The translations under genes were made by a program, and so were the position numbers. 64,000 nt of DNA, taken from NCBI GenBank assembly GCA_947165485.1, contig CAMVAP010000006.1:1-64000 (forward strand), written 5' to 3'. The notes below the pieces were generated by a model that saw only the letters and a program-made list of their open reading frames with translations, had not been told where the DNA came from and ran no database searches. The stretch is from an uncultured Prevotellaceae bacterium. GTDB taxonomy: Bacteria > Bacteroidota > Bacteroidia > Bacteroidales > Muribaculaceae. Of the stretch, positions 61,797 to 64,000 are shown in pieces (position 1 is the stretch's first letter; each line of letters opens with the position of its first letter).

Positions 61797-63263
61797 ATGG
61801 AAAGATTGAAAAAATTATACGAGCAATATGTGGGTAGCCAGCCCACCGAGGTTGTCCTCATGGACAAGGCGGGCTCCAACCGCCAGTACTATCGCCTGCA
61901 TGGTGAGCGTTCCATCGTGGGCGTCATCGGCGAGTCGCGCGAGGAAAATGACGCGTTCATCTACATGGCGCGTCACTTCCGCCAGCAGGGCCTGTCCGTT
62001 CCCGAGGTCTATGGCGTGAGCGAGGACCACATGGCCTACATCCAGGAGGACCTGGGCAAGAAGCCCGAGAACATCCTGTGGAACAAAATACGCCGCAGTT
62101 CCATCACCCATGCTTTCACCAGCGAGGAGAAGGAATTGTTGCGCCGTGCCATGCGTGACTTGGTGGACATCCAGTTCCGCGGTGGCCAGGGCTTTGACTA
62201 TGACAACTGCTATCCTGCCAAGTGCTTTGACGAGCGTTCTATCAAGTGGGACTTGAACTACTTCAAGTACTGCTTCCTCAAGGCAACCGGTGTGGTCTTT
62301 AACGAGGCCAAGCTAGAGAACGACTTTGACCGCATGACCAGCGACCTGTTGTCGGTTCCCAGCGACACGTTCATGTACCGCGACTTCCAGTCACGCAACG
62401 TGATGCTCGTGGGCGATGCCGAGCACCCTGCCGACTGCAAACTGGCATTCATCGACTTCCAGGGTGGCCGCCGGGGGCCGTATTACTATGATGTAGCCTC
62501 ATTTGTGTGGCAATCGCGCGCCAAGTATCCCGACGACCTCAAGAAAGACCTTGTAAAAGCCTATCTGGAGAAACTCAAGGAGTATCAGCCCGACCTCGAC
62601 GAGAAGCAGTTCTATGACAACCTGCGGCTGTTTGTGCTCTTCCGCACCCTTCAGGTACTGGGAGCCTATGGTTTCCGCGGCTACTTTGAGAAGAAGCCCG
62701 ACTTCATGAAAAACAGCATCGTGCCTGCCGTTGCCAACCTGCGCAAGCTGGTCATCGACAAGCCTTTCACCCATTATCCCTACCTGAGCCTCGTCATCGA
62801 CGAGCTGGTCAACCTCAAGGACTTTGTCAGCGAGGACAAGGGGCTCACCGTCAGGGTCATGAGCTTTGCCTACAAGAAAGGCATTCCCCACGACCCGTCG
62901 GGCAACGGTGGCGGCTTTGTGTTTGACTGCCGCGCATTGAACAACCCGGGCAAGTATGACAAGTACAAGGCGTTCACCGGACTTGACCAGAACGTCATCG
63001 ACTTCTTGCAGAAGGAGAGCACCATCGACGAGTGGCTGCAACACGTCTATGCTCTGGTCGATGAGTCGGTTGAGCGATATGTGAACCGCAAGTTTACCGA
63101 CCTGATGGTATGCTTTGGCTGCACGGGAGGCCAGCACCGCTCGGTGTATGCCGCCGAGCACCTGGCCGAGCACATCCACGACAAGTTTAACGTGCGCGTC
63201 GAGCTGTCCCACCGTGAGCAACCCGACCACGAGCGCACCCTTAACCCCATCGACAAGCAATGA
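61797..63263 (+). CDS. AmgK-like sugar kinase fused to a RapZ C-terminal domain
   Basis: A 488-aa fusion. Residues about 15-330 are an aminoglycoside-phosphotransferase-fold kinase (DKAGSNRQYYRL phosphate loop; catalytic YRDFQSRNVML; metal-binding FIDFQGGRRGP), the family of cell-wall amino-sugar kinase AmgK. Residues about 355-488 match the RapZ C-terminal domain (FDCRALNNPGKYDK, FTGLDQNVIDFL, CFGCTGGQHRSVYAAEHLA), which in E. coli senses glucosamine-6-phosphate. The RapZ N-terminal P-loop domain is absent. Its TGA overlaps the ATG of a MurU-like gene (ATGA), so kinase and uridylyltransferase are made together. Confidence 0.85.
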   Translation: MERLKKLYEQYVGSQPTEVVLMDKAGSNRQYYRLHGERSIVGVIGESREENDAFIYMARHFRQQGLSVPEVYGVSEDHMAYIQEDLGKKPENILWNKIRRSSITHAFTSEEKELLRRAMRDLVDIQFRGGQGFDYDNCYPAKCFDERSIKWDLNYFKYCFLKATGVVFNEAKLENDFDRMTSDLLSVPSDTFMYRDFQSRNVMLVGDAEHPADCKLAFIDFQGGRRGPYYYDVASFVWQSRAKYPDDLKKDLVKAYLEKLKEYQPDLDEKQFYDNLRLFVLFRTLQVLGAYGFRGYFEKKPDFMKNSIVPAVANLRKLVIDKPFTHYPYLSLVIDELVNLKDFVSEDKGLTVRVMSFAYKKGIPHDPSGNGGGFVFDCRALNNPGKYDKYKAFTGLDQNVIDFLQKESTIDEWLQHVYALVDESVERYVNRKFTDLMVCFGCTGGQHRSVYAAEHLAEHIHDKFNVRVELSHREQPDHERTLNPIDKQ

Positions 63264-64000
63264 AGGCACTGATCTTTGCAGCGGGACTGGGCACCCGATT
63301 GCGCCCATTGACCGACGACCGCCCCAAGGCAATGGTCGAGATTGCCGGCAAACCCATGTTGCAGCACGTCATCGAGCGCGTGGCGGCAGCGGGGTTTGAC
63401 GACATCACCATCAACATCCACCACTATGGCCAGATGATCATCGACTTCCTGGAGCGGAACAACAACTTCGGCCTTAACATCCACATCAGTGACGAGCGGG
63501 GCCTGCTGCTCGACACGGGCGGCGGCATCCTCAAGGCCCGCCAGTGGCTGGATGGAGACGAGCCCTTCCTGGTGCACAACACCGACATCATCACCACGCT
63601 GGACCTGAAGGCATTCTACGACCACCACGTGCAGCACGATGCCATGGCCACCATCCTGGTCAAGGACCGCCAGACGCAGCGCTACCTGCTGCTGGACGAG
63701 AACGACCGCATGTGCGGATGGACCAACAAGGCCACTGGCGAGATCAAGCCCGAGCCCGAGAAACTGGTGGGCAAGCAGCTGAAGGAGTTGGCCTTCGGCG
63801 GGCTGCACGTCATCTCGCCACGCATCTTCCCCCACCTGGAGCGTTACCGCCGCCAGCAGGGAGAGAAGTTCTCGATCATCCCGTTCTACATTAGCGAGTG
63901 CAAGCACCTCCTCATCCACGGCTACCACCCCGAAGCCGACTACCAGTGGCTCGACATCGGCAAGCCCGAGACGCTGGCCCAGGCACAAGCGCTAGCGAAT
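63260..64000 (+). CDS. MurU-like sugar-1-phosphate nucleotidyltransferase (3' end beyond window)
   Basis: Partial gene, 247 codons without a stop at the window edge. The nucleotidyltransferase signature AAGLGTRLRPLTDDRPK is at residues 7-23, followed by KPMLQHVIERV, LLLDTGGGI and HNTDIITTLD. The best fit is MurU (MurNAc-1-P uridylyltransferase) of the peptidoglycan-recycling pathway, because it is translationally coupled (ATGA) to an AmgK-like kinase, as amgK-murU is in Pseudomonas. Other NDP-sugar pyrophosphorylases cannot be excluded from sequence alone. Confidence 0.85.
   Translation, partial: MKALIFAAGLGTRLRPLTDDRPKAMVEIAGKPMLQHVIERVAAAGFDDITINIHHYGQMIIDFLERNNNFGLNIHISDERGLLLDTGGGILKARQWLDGDEPFLVHNTDIITTLDLKAFYDHHVQHDAMATILVKDRQTQRYLLLDENDRMCGWTNKATGEIKPEPEKLVGKQLKELAFGGLHVISPRIFPHLERYRRQQGEKFSIIPFYISECKHLLIHGYHPEADYQWLDIGKPETLAQAQALAN

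Overview
The window comes from a Bacteroidota chromosome, most likely a gut Bacteroidales species (Prevotellaceae or Muribaculaceae type; I cannot fix the genus). The signs are an RprY-type regulator, DUF349, DUF3667, DUF4924 and DUF6088 proteins, BspA-like LRR proteins with dockerin tails, a one-component LytTR regulator, a pyruvate phosphate dikinase, a GT4/GH57/debranching glycogen operon, and many promoters of the Bacteroidetes form TTG-N19/20-TAnnTTTG. Shine-Dalgarno sites are mostly weak. Base composition is clearly above 50% GC in the core genes and visibly lower in one accessory block. I saw no rRNA, tRNA or CRISPR array.

Layout. 1-4.7 kb: RprY-type regulator, acyltransferase, then a minus-strand accessory set (MerR/GyrI regulator, GNAT-zinc ribbon protein, CAT-like acetyltransferase, BamE-like lipoprotein). 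4.7-9.6 kb: TonB-dependent-receptor-like barrel and LiaF-like membrane protein, divergent from a LytTR regulator that has a 13-bp direct repeat at its own promoter, then a CpsB/YwqE-type PHP phosphatase. 9.9-13.1 kb: trkA-trkH potassium uptake and zinc-independent ribosomal protein L31. 13.2-15.9 kb: DUF3667 and membrane proteins, and a lipid kinase. 15.9-16.2 kb: a 273-bp element with 31-bp inverted ends (MITE-like). 16.2-21 kb: glycogen operon (debranching enzyme, GT4 synthase, GH57). 21-26.8 kb: periplasmic 5'-nucleotidase, GH3/serine-hydrolase fusion, TlpA-like lipoprotein.

26.9-32.7 kb is a low-GC accessory island: a REP-like hairpin pair, a DKNYY repeat protein, a relic of a ppdK 3' end with its terminator, an AbiEi/AbiEii-like toxin-antitoxin pair behind a 70-bp tandem repeat, a mosaic Crp/Fnr regulator, a perfect 18-bp palindrome and a short-chain dehydrogenase. 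The intact ppdK follows. 35.7-42.6 kb: a hypothetical protein, cyclophilin lipoprotein, DUF349 protein, sugar-phosphate transferase and RecQ. 42.8-48.3 kb: three minus-strand secreted dockerin proteins (one double FGE-sulfatase-like, two BspA-like). 48.6-52.9 kb: TPR regulator, Na+-dependent transporter, short HhH-type N-terminus, VanZ-like protein. 53-54.2 kb: a solitary HTH-DNA methyltransferase fusion whose core promoter lies inside a 17-bp-arm inverted repeat. 54.3-64 kb: ABC-F protein, GNAT, surface-protein candidate, Crp/Fnr, DUF4924, rfbD, prfC, and an AmgK-like kinase fused to a RapZ C-terminal domain, translationally coupled to a MurU-like nucleotidyltransferase cut by the window end.

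The pattern that no ordinary feature explains is a set of intergenic 7-bp-period arrays built on TAG/TAA (19484, 22673, 40741, 42747/42770, 50415, 61729). They usually begin at, or next to, a gene's own stop codon. Because 7 mod 3 = 1, such arrays place stop codons in all three frames.
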